A DNA stretch of 64,000 nt from JBCBKL01 sp038521825 (GCA_038521825.1 JBCBKL010000012.1:1-64000); one strand, 5' to 3'. Shown: positions 31,980-42,049, counted from the first letter of the stretch. Made by a program: numbers and translations. The notes: generated by a model from the letters alone, not told the origin.

Positions 31980-34721
31980 CTAACCCTCCGCCCGCTGTGC
32001 GCCCTCTTCGATGGCAGCGCGCAGCTTTTTCTCAAGCGACTTCTGCTTGGCGATCGAGTGGTACTTAAGCCCGAACATGTCCTTTACATAGAACGTGTCA
32101 ACGACCTGTTCGCCATAGGTGGCAATCACCGCATTCGCGACATAGACGTTGTTGGCCGCAAGCGTGCGCGACAGGTCGTGCAAAAGGCCAGGCCGATCAC
32201 GGGTATCGACCTCGATGATGGTGTAGATGTCCGAACCGTCGTTGTCGAAGGTGATATGGGTTGGCACCTTGAACGCTTTCTCACGCTTCTTGACTCGGTC
32301 GCGGTCCTTGATGGCCTCGCGGGTGACGACTTCGCCACGTAATGTCTTTTCGATCATCTTGGTCAGGCGCGGCAAACGTGCCGCGTCGTATGGATTGCCG
32401 TCGGCATCCTGGATCCAGAACGCATCGGTCACGAACCCGTCCTTGGTCGTATAGCTGCGGGCGTCTACAATATTGGCCCCGACAAGGGCGAGTGCGCCAG
32501 TCAGGCGGGCAAAGATCCCCGGGTGATCGGCCATGACAAAACAGGCGCGGGTCGCATCCCGATCCTCGTCAGGGTGCAGGTCGATCCGGATCTCGGCGTC
32601 GCCGATATCACGGAGCAGGTTGGCGAAAACCACATGCGCCGTGATGTGCAGCCCCTGCCAGTATGGGTCATAATGGCGGCCCGTCTCGGTCTGCAGGTCC
32701 TTGCGGGGCCAGCCCGCAAGAGCTTCGCGCAGGGCCTTCTTGGCCTCGACCCCGCGATTTTCGCGGTTGAGTGCTTCAAGACCGGTTTCGAGGGCCCTGG
32801 TGGTCTGGCGGTAAAGCGCGCGGATCAGGACCGCTTTCCAGTTATTCCACGTGTTCGGGCCGACGCCGCGGATATCGCAGACTGTCAGGACGCAAAGCAG
32901 ATCCAGCCGTTCGACGGATTTCACCGCCTTGGCGAAATCACGCACGGTGCGGGGGTCGGCAATGTCACGCTTTTGGGCCATGTCCGACATCAGCAGGTGG
33001 TACCGCACGAGCCACTCGACGGTTTCGCATTCATCGGGCTTCAGCCCCAGACGTGGCGCGACCTTGCGCGCGATCTTGGCGCCCAGGATCGAGTGATCTT
33101 CCTCGCGACCCTTGCCGATATCGTGCAGCAGCAGCGCCAGATACACGACCCGCCGGTTCACACCCTTTTCGAGGATCGATGAGGCAACCGGCAATTCCTC
33201 GACCAGTTCCTTCTTCTCGATCTGTGCAAGGTTGACGATGCATTGGATCGTGTGTTCGTCGACCGTGTAGGAATGATACATATTGAACTGCATCATCGCG
33301 ACGATCGGTTCGAATTCGGGGATGAAGGCCGCCAGCATGCCCAGCTCGTTCATGCGCCGCAGGGCCCGTTCCGGGTTGCCGTGCTTGAGCATCAGATCGA
33401 AAAAGATGCGCGTCGCCTCGGTGTTCGACCGCATATCGTCATCGATCAGATGCAGGTTGGACTTGATCAGGCGCATGGCGTCGGGGTGGATCAGCATCCC
33501 GGTCCGCAACGCCTCTTCGAAAAGGCGCAGCAGGTTCAACTTGTCTGACAGAAACGTGTCGGGGTCTTCGACGTCTAGCCGGTTGTGGATGACCCGGTAG
33601 CCCGCTTTGACCCGCGGCTTGCGCTTGAACCAGCGCTCCAGCAGGGGCTCGTCCTTGACGTGCATCGCTTCCAGCTTGGTGAGGAAGATGCGGGTCAGGT
33701 CGCCTACCTCGGTTGCGTGCAGGAAGTAGTCCTGCATGAACACCTCGACCGCGCGCCGCCCGGATCTATCCGCATAGTTCATCGCGGCGGCAACCTGAAC
33801 CTGCATGTCAAAGGTCAGCTGTTCCGTCGCCCGGCCGGTCAGCAGATGCAGGTGGCACCGTACAGCCCACAAAAAGTCTTCGGCTTTGACAAAGCTGTCG
33901 AATTCCTCTTCGGTAAAGACGCCGATGGGCACAAGGTCGGCCGCGTCCTGTACGCCATGGATGTACTTGCCGATCCAGAACAGCGACTGCAGATCCCGAA
34001 GGCCGCCCTTGCCTTCCTTCACGTTCGGTTCGACGACATAACGCTCGCCCTGCCGTTCGTGGCGCTTGTCCCGCTCGGTCAGCTTGGCGGTGATGAAATC
34101 GCGCCCGGTCCCGCGAAAAAGGTCGGACCAAAGCCGCTGTTCGAGATCATGGGCGAGGTTCCGGTCGCCGACCAGAAACCGGTGTTCCAGCATGGCCGTT
34201 CGGATGGTGTAATCGTCCTGCCCCAACCGCAGGCAGTCCCTTATGGTGCGGCTGGAATGCCCCACCTTCAGCTTGAGGTCCCACAGCAGGTAGAGCATTG
34301 TCTCAATCACGCTCTCCGCCCAGGCCGTTATCTTGTAGGGCGTCAGAAACAGCAGATCGACATCCGAAAACGGGGCCATTTCCCCCCGGCCATATCCGCC
34401 AACCGCAAGGATCGACAACCGTTCAGCATCGGTGGGCGTCGGATTGCGGTGCAGGACGTACCGCGCGATGTCGAGGCACGCCTCGACAAGACAATCCGTC
34501 AGATAGCAATAGGCCGTCGTCGTCTCTCGGGCCGCAAACGGGCGGTCCTGAAATGCCGCAGCGATATTGTCCCGGCCGTTGATCTGGGCCTCTCGCAGAA
34601 AGGCCAGCAACACGCCACGGGCCTCGGGGCCGGGCAGCCCTTTCGTCGATTTCAGGGCCTTTTCAAAGGCTGCGCGGTCAAAGATTTCATCGGGCAGGCA
34701 GATCAGCTCTGCCTTCATCAT
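31980..34721 (-). CDS. glnD: Bifunctional uridylyltransferase/uridylyl-removing enzyme GlnD
   Basis: A 913-residue sensor of glutamine that adds UMP to PII proteins when nitrogen is short and removes it when glutamine is high. The nucleotidyltransferase domain holds VGGYGRGEMAPFSDVDLLFL; the central HD domain has LLHDIGKGREEDHS; two ACT domains end the protein (CFVMADHPGIFARLTGALAL and VDTRDRPGLLHDLSRTLAAN). The length is usual for alphaproteobacteria. It lies 29 bases after the penicillin-binding-protein activator gene and probably shares its transcript. Confidence 0.96.
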   Translation of the reverse strand: MMKAELICLPDEIFDRAAFEKALKSTKGLPGPEARGVLLAFLREAQINGRDNIAAAFQDRPFAARETTTAYCYLTDCLVEACLDIARYVLHRNPTPTDAERLSILAVGGYGRGEMAPFSDVDLLFLTPYKITAWAESVIETMLYLLWDLKLKVGHSSRTIRDCLRLGQDDYTIRTAMLEHRFLVGDRNLAHDLEQRLWSDLFRGTGRDFITAKLTERDKRHERQGERYVVEPNVKEGKGGLRDLQSLFWIGKYIHGVQDAADLVPIGVFTEEEFDSFVKAEDFLWAVRCHLHLLTGRATEQLTFDMQVQVAAAMNYADRSGRRAVEVFMQDYFLHATEVGDLTRIFLTKLEAMHVKDEPLLERWFKRKPRVKAGYRVIHNRLDVEDPDTFLSDKLNLLRLFEEALRTGMLIHPDAMRLIKSNLHLIDDDMRSNTEATRIFFDLMLKHGNPERALRRMNELGMLAAFIPEFEPIVAMMQFNMYHSYTVDEHTIQCIVNLAQIEKKELVEELPVASSILEKGVNRRVVYLALLLHDIGKGREEDHSILGAKIARKVAPRLGLKPDECETVEWLVRYHLLMSDMAQKRDIADPRTVRDFAKAVKSVERLDLLCVLTVCDIRGVGPNTWNNWKAVLIRALYRQTTRALETGLEALNRENRGVEAKKALREALAGWPRKDLQTETGRHYDPYWQGLHITAHVVFANLLRDIGDAEIRIDLHPDEDRDATRACFVMADHPGIFARLTGALALVGANIVDARSYTTKDGFVTDAFWIQDADGNPYDAARLPRLTKMIEKTLRGEVVTREAIKDRDRVKKREKAFKVPTHITFDNDGSDIYTIIEVDTRDRPGLLHDLSRTLAANNVYVANAVIATYGEQVVDTFYVKDMFGLKYHSIAKQKSLEKKLRAAIEEGAQRAEG

Positions 34722-34750
34722 TCGGGGGCGGTCTGCCAGTTTTGTTGCGG

Positions 34751-35935
34751 TCAGAAGCCTGCTCCACCAAAGCTTTGCGGCGCGGGACTGAGCTGAACGA
34801 CCTGTCGGTTCTGGATCGTCGCAACAGCCAGACCGCGTTCATTGGTGCCGTCGGGGCGTAGCCGGAATACGCCCGATGCACCCTGAAAGCCTGCATTCTG
34901 GGTCAGCGCGGCCCCTGTCAGCGCGTTTGACCCACGCTGGCTGACCAGCGCACCGATGGCCGCAACTCCGTCATAGGCCAGGGCGCCAATCGGGTGTGGG
35001 CTGGCGCCGTAGGCAGCCTGGTACCGGCTGCGGAAGGCGGCTGAACGGTTGGGGTCGGGCAGGGCGAACCAGCCACCCTGAACACCAGGCAGATCAAGGG
35101 TTTGCGGTGGCAGGTCCCAACGTGTCAGGCCGATATACTGGGTCGTCTCCGGCCCGACGCCCGCCTCGGGCAGTAACTGGGTCAGCAATGGCAGGGCTGT
35201 TGCCGTTGACGATGTCAGAAAAAGCGCATCGGCACCGGAGCCGTCGACCGCTGCCCTCACGCGCGGCACGGCAGCCACGACGCCCTCTTGTGACAGGGGG
35301 TAATCCACGACCCCTGCAATTGTGGCACCTGACCGGGCGGCAGCGTTGCGGATTGCATCCCTTCCCAGCGTTCCGGCTGGATCCTGCGCATGCAACACCA
35401 GGATCCGGGATTTGCCTTGGCTGCTCGCGTAGCGGACCAGCCGCGAAGCGGTGTTTTCAAAGGTTGGTCCAAGGACAAAGACATTGCCGCCCGCGATGTC
35501 GGTGTTGTTCGAGAAAGACAGGACATTGATATTGCGGCTGGCGACCGCGACGCCGGCCGCATTGGCCGAGCTCGCATAGACCGGTCCGAGGATGATCTGC
35601 GCCCCTTCGGAAACCGCCCGCAACGCTTGGTTTGCCGCGTTTGCCGCGTCGCCCCCCGTCGAATAGACTCTCAGATCCACGTCGACACCGTTCAGGTCCG
35701 CCACGGCCAGTCGTGCCGCGTTTTCAAGACTTTGCGCCAGAACGTTGTCACCGGAAGATCCCGATCCGCTGGGAACCAGAAGTGCGACAGTGACCGGACG
35801 CGACGTATCGATCAGTGGCCCGGTAAGCCCGCCGACCGCGACATCATCGCAGGCGGCAAGGGTGAGCGCGGCGAACGGCAGGGCGAGCGTCCGCAACGCC
35901 TTGCGAATGGGTGACAAAAGCGCGATCAAGGGCAC
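34751..35935 (-). CDS. Penicillin-binding protein activator (LpoA-like lipoprotein)
   Basis: A 394-residue lipoprotein with a periplasmic type I binding-protein fold. The GTG at 35935 follows AGGAGAA and gives a signal ending in the lipobox LAAC. The mature part has VTVALLVPSGSGSSGDNVLA and AQIILGPVYASSANAAGVAV, as in the LpoA C-terminal and LivJ-like domains. It likely helps a peptidoglycan synthase or binds a small ligand. Several in-frame ATGs farther upstream run into the divergent rsmI gene and are rejected. Confidence 0.85.
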   Translation of the reverse strand: MPLIALLSPIRKALRTLALPFAALTLAACDDVAVGGLTGPLIDTSRPVTVALLVPSGSGSSGDNVLAQSLENAARLAVADLNGVDVDLRVYSTGGDAANAANQALRAVSEGAQIILGPVYASSANAAGVAVASRNINVLSFSNNTDIAGGNVFVLGPTFENTASRLVRYASSQGKSRILVLHAQDPAGTLGRDAIRNAAARSGATIAGVVDYPLSQEGVVAAVPRVRAAVDGSGADALFLTSSTATALPLLTQLLPEAGVGPETTQYIGLTRWDLPPQTLDLPGVQGGWFALPDPNRSAAFRSRYQAAYGASPHPIGALAYDGVAAIGALVSQRGSNALTGAALTQNAGFQGASGVFRLRPDGTNERGLAVATIQNRQVVQLSPAPQSFGGAGF

Positions 35936-36017
35936 AAGGCTTCTCCTGAGAACTGAGGGCGGCCGGGTGCCGCAATTCACGCAGGCATCATAGACACCAG
36001 AAAAGGTGGGTCCAACA

Positions 36018-36890
36018 TTGAATTTCCGCCGCCTCGAGCTGCCCCCCGGATTGACCTTCGTCGGCGTCCCAATCGGAACCGCGCGGGACATTACGCTGAG
36101 GGCGCTGGATGTGCTGGCCTCGGCCGATCTGCTGGCGGCAGAAGACACCCGCAGCCTGCGCAAGCTGATGGATATTCACGGCATTCCGCTCGACGGTCGG
36201 CGGATCATCGCGCTGCACGACCATTCGGGCGCTTCGCAGGTCGCCCGGCTGGTTGAAGAGGTCAAGGGGGGTGCAAGTCTGGCTTATGCCTCCGAGGCCG
36301 GGATGCCCCTGATCGCCGATCCGGGTTTCGAGTTGGGGCGGGCCATGCGCGAAGCCGGCCTGAGCGTCACCGCTGCACCTGGTCCGTCGGCCTTGACGAC
36401 TGCGATGGCGGTGTCCGGCATGCCGACGGACCGGTTTCATTTCGCCGGTTTTCTGCCCTCAACGGCCAATGCCCGCCGCAAGGCACTGGCAGCGCTCGCC
36501 GGTGAGGTTGCAACGCTGGTTTTCTTCGAGTCGCCCAAACGCCTTGCCGCCATGCTGCGAGACGCGGCTGAAACTTTGGGTGCGGGGCGCGAGGCGGCGG
36601 TCTGTCGCGAGTTGACGAAGAAGTTCGAAGAGGTCCAGCGCGGACCGCTTGCTGACTTGATCGAATATTACGAACAGAACCCGCCAAAGGGCGAAATCGT
36701 CGTCCTGATCGATCGCGGCGCGGGCGAAACCGTTAGCGAAATGGAAATCGAGCAGGCGCTAGGGTCGGCCTTGGAAACGATGCGGGTCAAGGATGCGTCG
36801 CAGATCGTGGCAGAGCGGTTTGGGCTTGCCCGCCGCGACGTCTATCAGATGGCGCTTGGCATCATGAAAGGCAAAAGCGACGCGCAATGA
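36018..36890 (+). CDS. rsmI: 16S rRNA 2'-O-ribose methyltransferase RsmI
   Basis: A 290-residue SAM-dependent enzyme that methylates the 2'-hydroxyl of C1402 in 16S rRNA. Family marks are LTFVGVPIGTARDITLRAL, AAEDTRSLRKLMDIHG, and PGPSALTTAMAVSGMPTDRF. The TTG at 36018, 7 bases after AAGGTGGG, gives the usual start MNFRRLEL; a GTG at 36006 is an alternative. It heads an operon with yraN, gshB and a hydrolase and is divergent from the lipoprotein gene. Confidence 0.93.
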   Translation: MNFRRLELPPGLTFVGVPIGTARDITLRALDVLASADLLAAEDTRSLRKLMDIHGIPLDGRRIIALHDHSGASQVARLVEEVKGGASLAYASEAGMPLIADPGFELGRAMREAGLSVTAAPGPSALTTAMAVSGMPTDRFHFAGFLPSTANARRKALAALAGEVATLVFFESPKRLAAMLRDAAETLGAGREAAVCRELTKKFEEVQRGPLADLIEYYEQNPPKGEIVVLIDRGAGETVSEMEIEQALGSALETMRVKDASQIVAERFGLARRDVYQMALGIMKGKSDAQ

Positions 36891-37285
36891 ACAGACCGAC
36901 CCCGACGACAGAGCACCTTGGCAAGTCTCGATCCGACAAGGGCCGCGCCGCCTATGAGGTGGGGTGTTCCGCTGAGGATGGGGTCGCGGCCGAGTATCAG
37001 CGGCGCGGTTATCGGTTGCTGAATCGCCGGTGGCGCGGTGAGGCGGGTGAAATCGACCTGATTTTTCAGAACAGCCACGGCATCGTCTGCGTTGAGGTCA
37101 AACGCGCGCGCAACTTTGATGCCGCCTTTTCCCGCGTCACACCCCGTCAGCAGGCACGCTTGTTCGCCGCTGCCGAGGAATACGCCGCCGGGCAACCCGG
37201 CGGGACGCTCACCGATATCCGGTTTGATGTCGCGGCCGTCGATCAGCGGGGCATGATCGAGATCTTTGAGAATGCCTTTGCCTGA
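36887..37285 (+). CDS. yraN: YraN family protein (UPF0102), nuclease-like fold
   Basis: A 132-residue protein of the UPF0102 family with a Holliday-junction-resolvase-like fold. The nuclease core is GEIDLIFQNSHGIVCVEVKR (the usual E-x-D and E-x-K residues). Translational coupling to rsmI is shown by a 4-base ATGA overlap. The pairing rsmI-yraN is widespread in bacteria. Its role remains unproven; a part in recombination or DNA uptake is guessed. Confidence 0.9.
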   Translation: MNRPTPTTEHLGKSRSDKGRAAYEVGCSAEDGVAAEYQRRGYRLLNRRWRGEAGEIDLIFQNSHGIVCVEVKRARNFDAAFSRVTPRQQARLFAAAEEYAAGQPGGTLTDIRFDVAAVDQRGMIEIFENAFA

Positions 37286-37349
37286 CTAGGGGCCATTGCG
37301 CCCCGCGCGAAGGTGCGCCATCAAAGCGGCGTCATAAATGGGGGCAGGC

Positions 37350-38285
37350 ATGAAGATTGCGTTTCAAATGGATCCGATCGAAGCGGTCGACATCAATGCC
37401 GATAGCTCGTTTCGCCTTGCCGAAGAAGCGCAGGCACGGGGCTACGACCTGTTCTACTACCAGCCCGACCACCTCGCCTATCAGGAGGGGCGGATAACGG
37501 CGCGCGGTCATGACATGACGGTTCAGCGGGTGGCGGGCAATCATGTCCAGCTTGGCCCGGAAAAGGAGGTCGATCTGGCCGATTTCGATGTCGTCTGGCT
37601 GCGGCAGGACCCGCCCTTTGACATGCATTACATCACATCAACGCATCTGCTGGACCGCCTCAAGGGCGAGGCATTGGTGGTGAATGATCCGTTCTGGGTC
37701 CGGAACTATCCCGAAAAGCTGCTCGTGCTCGATTTTCCGCACCTGACCCCGCCCACCACCATTGCGCGCGACCTCGTGACGATCCGCGCCTTCAAGGCCA
37801 AGCACGGCGATATCATTCTCAAACCGCTCTACGGCAATGGCGGGGCCGGGGTGTTTCGGCTGGATGCGGGCGACAGGAACCTCAGCAGCCTGCACGAGCT
37901 TTTCACGGGCTTTTCGCGCGAACCTTTGATCGTTCAGAAATTCCTGCCGGATGTCAGCAAGGGCGACAAGCGGGTCATTCTGGTGGACGGCGAACCCATC
38001 GGTGCGATCAACCGCGTCCCCGCTGCGGGCGAAACCCGGTCGAACATGCATGTGGGCGGACGGCCGGAAAAGATCGGCCTGACTCCACGCGATCTCGAGA
38101 TCTGCGCGGCCATCGGCCCGACGCTGCGGGAAAAGGGCCAGATCTTTGTCGGGATCGACGTGATCGGCGATTATCTGACCGAGATCAACGTGACCTCGCC
38201 GACCGGATTGCAGGAACTTGAGCGGTTCGACGGGATCAATCCTGCAGCGCTGATCTGGGAGGCGATCGAAGCGAAGGTCGCATGA
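37350..38285 (+). CDS. gshB: Glutathione synthase
   Basis: A 311-residue ATP-grasp enzyme that joins gamma-glutamylcysteine and glycine to form glutathione. The N-terminus MKIAFQMDPIEAVDINADSS is diagnostic, and the ATP-grasp parts are GDIILKPLYGNGGAGVFRL and EINVTSPTGLQELERFDG. The ATG at 37350 is preferred over one four codons upstream. The next gene overlaps its stop by 4 bases. Confidence 0.95.
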   Translation: MKIAFQMDPIEAVDINADSSFRLAEEAQARGYDLFYYQPDHLAYQEGRITARGHDMTVQRVAGNHVQLGPEKEVDLADFDVVWLRQDPPFDMHYITSTHLLDRLKGEALVVNDPFWVRNYPEKLLVLDFPHLTPPTTIARDLVTIRAFKAKHGDIILKPLYGNGGAGVFRLDAGDRNLSSLHELFTGFSREPLIVQKFLPDVSKGDKRVILVDGEPIGAINRVPAAGETRSNMHVGGRPEKIGLTPRDLEICAAIGPTLREKGQIFVGIDVIGDYLTEINVTSPTGLQELERFDGINPAALIWEAIEAKVA

Positions 38286-39190
38286 GCTGGCAGTCCCGCC
38301 TGATCAATCCCGCACTGCGGCTCATTGAAAAGCCTCAGCTTGCGCGTGCCAAAAACCCCCGGGCGCTGCGACGGAGTTTCGAGTTCAAGGCACGCATCCT
38401 GTTTCGGCCCCCGCGACAGGTATCGGTGGTCGATTGGCTGGATGACCCTGGTCTCGATGTGATGCCGCGGGGTGCCAGTCCTGACCGCACCATTCTCTAC
38501 TTCCACGGTGGCGGATACATTTTCGGCAGCCCCCGCAGCCATGCCGGACTTGCCGGGCAGATCGCCGTACGGACCGGCGCGCGCGTCATCCTGCCAGATT
38601 ACCCTTTGGCGCCCGAGCATCCCTTCCCCGCTGCCTTTGATCATGCACTGCAGGCCTATGAGACGTTGTTGCAGAGGGTCGGGTCACCCGAACACATTCA
38701 AATCGGCGGTGACAGTGCAGGCGGCGGGCTGGCTCTGGCGCTGAATGCCTGGCTGGCCAAGGAAAACGGCCCCGTCCCAGCGGGATGCTTTGCCTTTTCG
38801 CCCCTGACCGATCTCACATATTCAGGCCCAAGCGTGACCGAAAATGCAAAGATCGAAGCCTATCTGCCCGCGGCGCGTGTGTGGGACATGGCCAGACTGT
38901 ATCTGAACGGGGCCGATCCGACGGACCCGCGCGCCAGCCCGCTCTTTGCTGCGTTCGCCGATGCCGCTCCAGTTTGGCTGACGGTCGGCAAGACAGAGAT
39001 CCTGCGGGATGACAGCCTACGTATCGCCGAGCGGATCCGGTCCGATGGGACTTCAATAGACTTGCTGGTCGAAGAGGATCTGCCTCATGTCTGGCCGATC
39101 TTTTTCAGCTATCTGCCCGAGGCGCGCAGCACTCTCGACGCCCTCGGCCAGTGGATCACCCAGCATTGGCAGAGCCCAACCGAAAGCTGA
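38282..39190 (+). CDS. Alpha/beta hydrolase of the hormone-sensitive-lipase type
   Basis: A 302-residue esterase-like enzyme. The oxyanion hole is YFHGGGYIFGSPRSHAGL, the nucleophile elbow is IGGDSAGGGLALAL, and the catalytic histidine is in EEDLPHVWPIF. There is no signal peptide. It overlaps gshB by 4 bases and so is co-expressed with glutathione synthesis genes; the substrate is unknown. Its last 35 bases overlap the convergent YifB gene. Confidence 0.9.
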   Translation: MSWQSRLINPALRLIEKPQLARAKNPRALRRSFEFKARILFRPPRQVSVVDWLDDPGLDVMPRGASPDRTILYFHGGGYIFGSPRSHAGLAGQIAVRTGARVILPDYPLAPEHPFPAAFDHALQAYETLLQRVGSPEHIQIGGDSAGGGLALALNAWLAKENGPVPAGCFAFSPLTDLTYSGPSVTENAKIEAYLPAARVWDMARLYLNGADPTDPRASPLFAAFADAAPVWLTVGKTEILRDDSLRIAERIRSDGTSIDLLVEEDLPHVWPIFFSYLPEARSTLDALGQWITQHWQSPTES

Positions 39191-40670
39191 CCGCTTCGGC
39201 GACATGCGCCTTGGTTACTTTTTCCGATCCTGCCAAATCCGCGATGGTGCGGGCGACACGCAGAACACGGTGATACCCCCGCGCCGAAAGACCGAACCGT
39301 TCCGCCACGCGCGAGATCAGCGCGCGGCCTTCGTCATCGGGGGTAGCGACCTCTTCCAGAACCTCCCCGGCGGCATCGGCGTTCGACCGCATGGTCTCGA
39401 CCCCGGTAAAGCGCGTCTCCTGCACTGCTCGCGCATGGGCAACCCGCGCGGCTACAGTTTCAGACGCCTCGCCGCTGGCGGGCAGGTCGAGATCGCTATA
39501 GGCAACCGGCGGCACGTCGACCCGCAGGTCGAACCGGTCCATCAGCGGGCCGGATATGCGGCCAAGGTAATCCTCACCGCATTGTGGCACGCGGGCGCAG
39601 GCCCGGGACGCATCCGACAGGTAACCGCATTTGCAAGGATTGGCCGCCGCGACGAGCATGAAACGGCATGGGTATTTCACGTGGGCATTGGCTCGCGCCA
39701 CCATGACCTCGCCGGTTTCGATGGGTTGGCGCAAGGTTTCGAGCACTGTGCGCGGAAACTCAGGCAATTCGTCGAGGAAAAGCACACCGTTATGGGCCAG
39801 CGATACCTCACCCGGCTTGGCCCCGCGACCACCCCCAATGATGGCGGCCATTGATGCGGTGTGATGCGGTTCGCGGAAGGGGCGGGATTTTGAGATGCCC
39901 CCCTCATCCAGAAGCCCGGCAAGGGAATGGATCATCGACGTCTCAAGCGCTTCGGCAGGTGAGAGGGGTGGCAGGATGCCAGGCAGCCGCGCGGCCAGCA
40001 TGGATTTCCCGGAACCCGGCGTGCCCACCATCAAAAGGTGATGCCGCCCCGCAGCCGCGATTTCGAGCGCCCGCTTGGCCCGTTCCTGTCCTTTCACATC
40101 GCGCAGGTCGCGCCCGTTCAGCACGCCCGTAACCTCACCGGGCTGAGCTGGTGCCAATGGCGATTGGCCCGAGTAATGACGCACTATGTCGCCAAGGCTT
40201 GCCGCAGCGATAACCTGCGCGTTGCCGACCCACGCGGCCTCTGGCCCCGACGCCTGCGGGCACAAAAGTGACCGGTCATGTTCCGCTGCAGCCATCGCCG
40301 CGGGCAGCGCACCAACGACGGGCACAAGTGATCCGTCCAGCGACAATTCCCCAAGCGCCAGCGTCCCCTCGACCGCGTCCCTTGGGATGATCTCCAGTGC
40401 GGCCAGCAGGGCCATCGCGATCGGCAAATCGAAATGCGACCCTTCCTTGGGCAGGTCCGCAGGCGACAGGTTGATGGTGATCCGCTTTGACGGCAGGGCG
40501 ATCCCCATCGACGAAAGCGCCGTCCGCACGCGGTCCCGCGCTTCGGACACGGCCTTGTCCGGCAATCCGACCAGCGAAAAGGCCGGCATCCCCGGGGTCA
40601 TGGCGCATTGTACCTCGACCTCGCGCGCATCGACCCCCTGAAATGCAACCGTATAGGCGCGTGCGACCAC
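39156..40670 (-). CDS. YifB/ComM family Mg-chelatase-like AAA+ ATPase
   Basis: A 504-residue AAA+ protein of the YifB/ComM group, a hexameric helicase that extends heteroduplex joints in natural transformation. An N-terminal S5-like fold comes first (ARAYTVAFQGVDAREVEVQC, GLPDKAVSEARDRVR). Walker A is GTPGSGKSMLAARLP, the Walker B region is GVLFLDELPEFP, and the Mg-chelatase C-terminal domain has ARGYHRVLRVARTIADL. The start is GTG. It stands alone on this strand. Confidence 0.93.
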   Translation of the reverse strand: MVARAYTVAFQGVDAREVEVQCAMTPGMPAFSLVGLPDKAVSEARDRVRTALSSMGIALPSKRITINLSPADLPKEGSHFDLPIAMALLAALEIIPRDAVEGTLALGELSLDGSLVPVVGALPAAMAAAEHDRSLLCPQASGPEAAWVGNAQVIAAASLGDIVRHYSGQSPLAPAQPGEVTGVLNGRDLRDVKGQERAKRALEIAAAGRHHLLMVGTPGSGKSMLAARLPGILPPLSPAEALETSMIHSLAGLLDEGGISKSRPFREPHHTASMAAIIGGGRGAKPGEVSLAHNGVLFLDELPEFPRTVLETLRQPIETGEVMVARANAHVKYPCRFMLVAAANPCKCGYLSDASRACARVPQCGEDYLGRISGPLMDRFDLRVDVPPVAYSDLDLPASGEASETVAARVAHARAVQETRFTGVETMRSNADAAGEVLEEVATPDDEGRALISRVAERFGLSARGYHRVLRVARTIADLAGSEKVTKAHVAEAVSFRLGSANAG

Positions 40671-40738
40671 GGCGCTGTCCTTCCTCAGTTTTGGTTAACC
40701 GCTAGCGGCGGGCCGTTGAGGAATCGTTAACAGAGCCT

Positions 40739-41416
40739 TCAGTCAGGCCATGCCCTTGCGTCGAGACCCATGTCGTAGGGGAGGGGATCGTATCTGACAT
40801 TGAGCCCTGCCTGCCGCCATTCCCTGAACGCGTCGTCTTGAACGGTTTGCATTGCGTATGACCGCACCATGTTTGTGACAGGCAGGTCATACCCGATGAT
40901 CCGGGCGGCAACGGGCGCATAGAACACGTCTGCAAGGCTGTAGGTTCCGAAAAGCCAGTCGCCTTCGGTCGCGAAACTGCGTGCATGGGTCCAGATCGTG
41001 TCGAGACGGTTGAGGTCGGCGATGACCCCTGCGTCCGGTTCAAAGCCTTCCTTCACGTCGATCAGTTGCATGGGGCAGGTGCTGCGCAGGGCCGAAAACC
41101 CGCTGGCCATCTCGGCGCAGAGCCATCGCGCGGTCGCGCGTGCTGCCGGATCGGCGGGCCACATTCCAAGGTCGGGATGCCTTTCTGCCAGCGTTTCTGC
41201 CATCGCGATGGTTTCGCCGACCACGGTACCATCGGGCAGCCTGAGAACCGGCACAAGGCGGGCCGGGGCAAGCGGCGAAAGGTCATCCGCCATCGTGCCG
41301 GTGTAAAGGCCCACCATGTGCTGCCGGAAGTCCAGATTGAACTTTCGCAGCATCATCCAGCCGCGCATCGACCAGCTGGAAAACGTCTGGTCACCGATAA
41401 AGAGATCATAGGTCAT
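40739..41416 (-). CDS. Glutathione S-transferase family protein
   Basis: A 225-residue GST. The thioredoxin-like domain starts DLFIGDQTFSSWSMRGWMML with the active-site serine in SSWS, and the cis-proline phrase is LAPARLVPVLRLPDGTVVGE. The C-terminal domain is helical (DWLFGTYSLADVFYAPVAAR). The start YDLFIGDQ is close to the maleylacetoacetate-isomerase/Zeta-like group. The ATG at 41416 is chosen over one 11 codons earlier. It is unrelated in sequence to the GST at 31304. Confidence 0.9.
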   Translation of the reverse strand: MTYDLFIGDQTFSSWSMRGWMMLRKFNLDFRQHMVGLYTGTMADDLSPLAPARLVPVLRLPDGTVVGETIAMAETLAERHPDLGMWPADPAARATARWLCAEMASGFSALRSTCPMQLIDVKEGFEPDAGVIADLNRLDTIWTHARSFATEGDWLFGTYSLADVFYAPVAARIIGYDLPVTNMVRSYAMQTVQDDAFREWRQAGLNVRYDPLPYDMGLDARAWPD

Positions 41417-41476
41417 GGATCGGACGCTAAGCGCGCTTCCGCCATCCAATCAAACGAAGCTTTGTTGCATGCCCGA

Positions 41477-42049
41477 TCACGGGCGGTGATTGATAGTCAG
41501 AGCCTTGCCCGCCTTCAGGTCGAGGCTGGTGACGGATAGGTTATCGATCTTGTGGCCCAGCGTTTCCTTTGCGCTCAGCGACAGACACGCCTGGACTTGC
41601 GTCAGGATCACGCCGAAATGCGCGACGGCGATTATATGGCGACCGGGATACAGCGCGTTGATACGGGCGACGCCGCTTGTGACACGGTTCGCCGCCATAT
41701 CCCAGCTTTCGCCACCCGGTGCGCGGTGGTGGCCCGGACTTTCCCAATAGGTGCGGCTGAGCTCGGGATCGATGGCCGATACATCCGAGAAATGGCGCCC
41801 GTCCCAATCGCCGAAATGCAGCTCGCGCAGGTGGGGGTCATGCGGCAGGCGGCGCCGGCCATCGGCGATTGCGTTGGCTGTTTCGACGCTGCGGGATAGG
41901 TCGGATGAGATTACGATTGCATCTTGAGGCAGATAGGCCGACAGCCTTTGCAGCGCCTCGGTATCGGAAAGGTCGGCGGGCACATCGCGCCACCCGACAA
42001 AGGCCGTCTGATGGGTCGGTCCGTGCCGAACCCAGTGCCAGACCGTCAT
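41477..42049 (-). CDS. Histidine phosphatase family protein (CobC-like)
   Basis: A 190-residue phosphatase of the phosphoglycerate-mutase superfamily. The catalytic RHG motif is WVRHGPTH near residue 8; the second arginine is in DLSRSVETA; the glutamate is in LRELHFGDWDG; the second histidine is in IAVAHFGVI. It overlaps cobU by 4 bases. That pairing suggests it is the alpha-ribazole-phosphate phosphatase step (CobC) of cobalamin nucleotide-loop assembly. Confidence 0.88.
   Translation of the reverse strand: MTVWHWVRHGPTHQTAFVGWRDVPADLSDTEALQRLSAYLPQDAIVISSDLSRSVETANAIADGRRRLPHDPHLRELHFGDWDGRHFSDVSAIDPELSRTYWESPGHHRAPGGESWDMAANRVTSGVARINALYPGRHIIAVAHFGVILTQVQACLSLSAKETLGHKIDNLSVTSLDLKAGKALTINHRP

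Noticed and set aside
33585..34796. 403-codon frame antisense to glnD
   Set aside because: Mirror of a long conserved gene; no start context or homologous motif.
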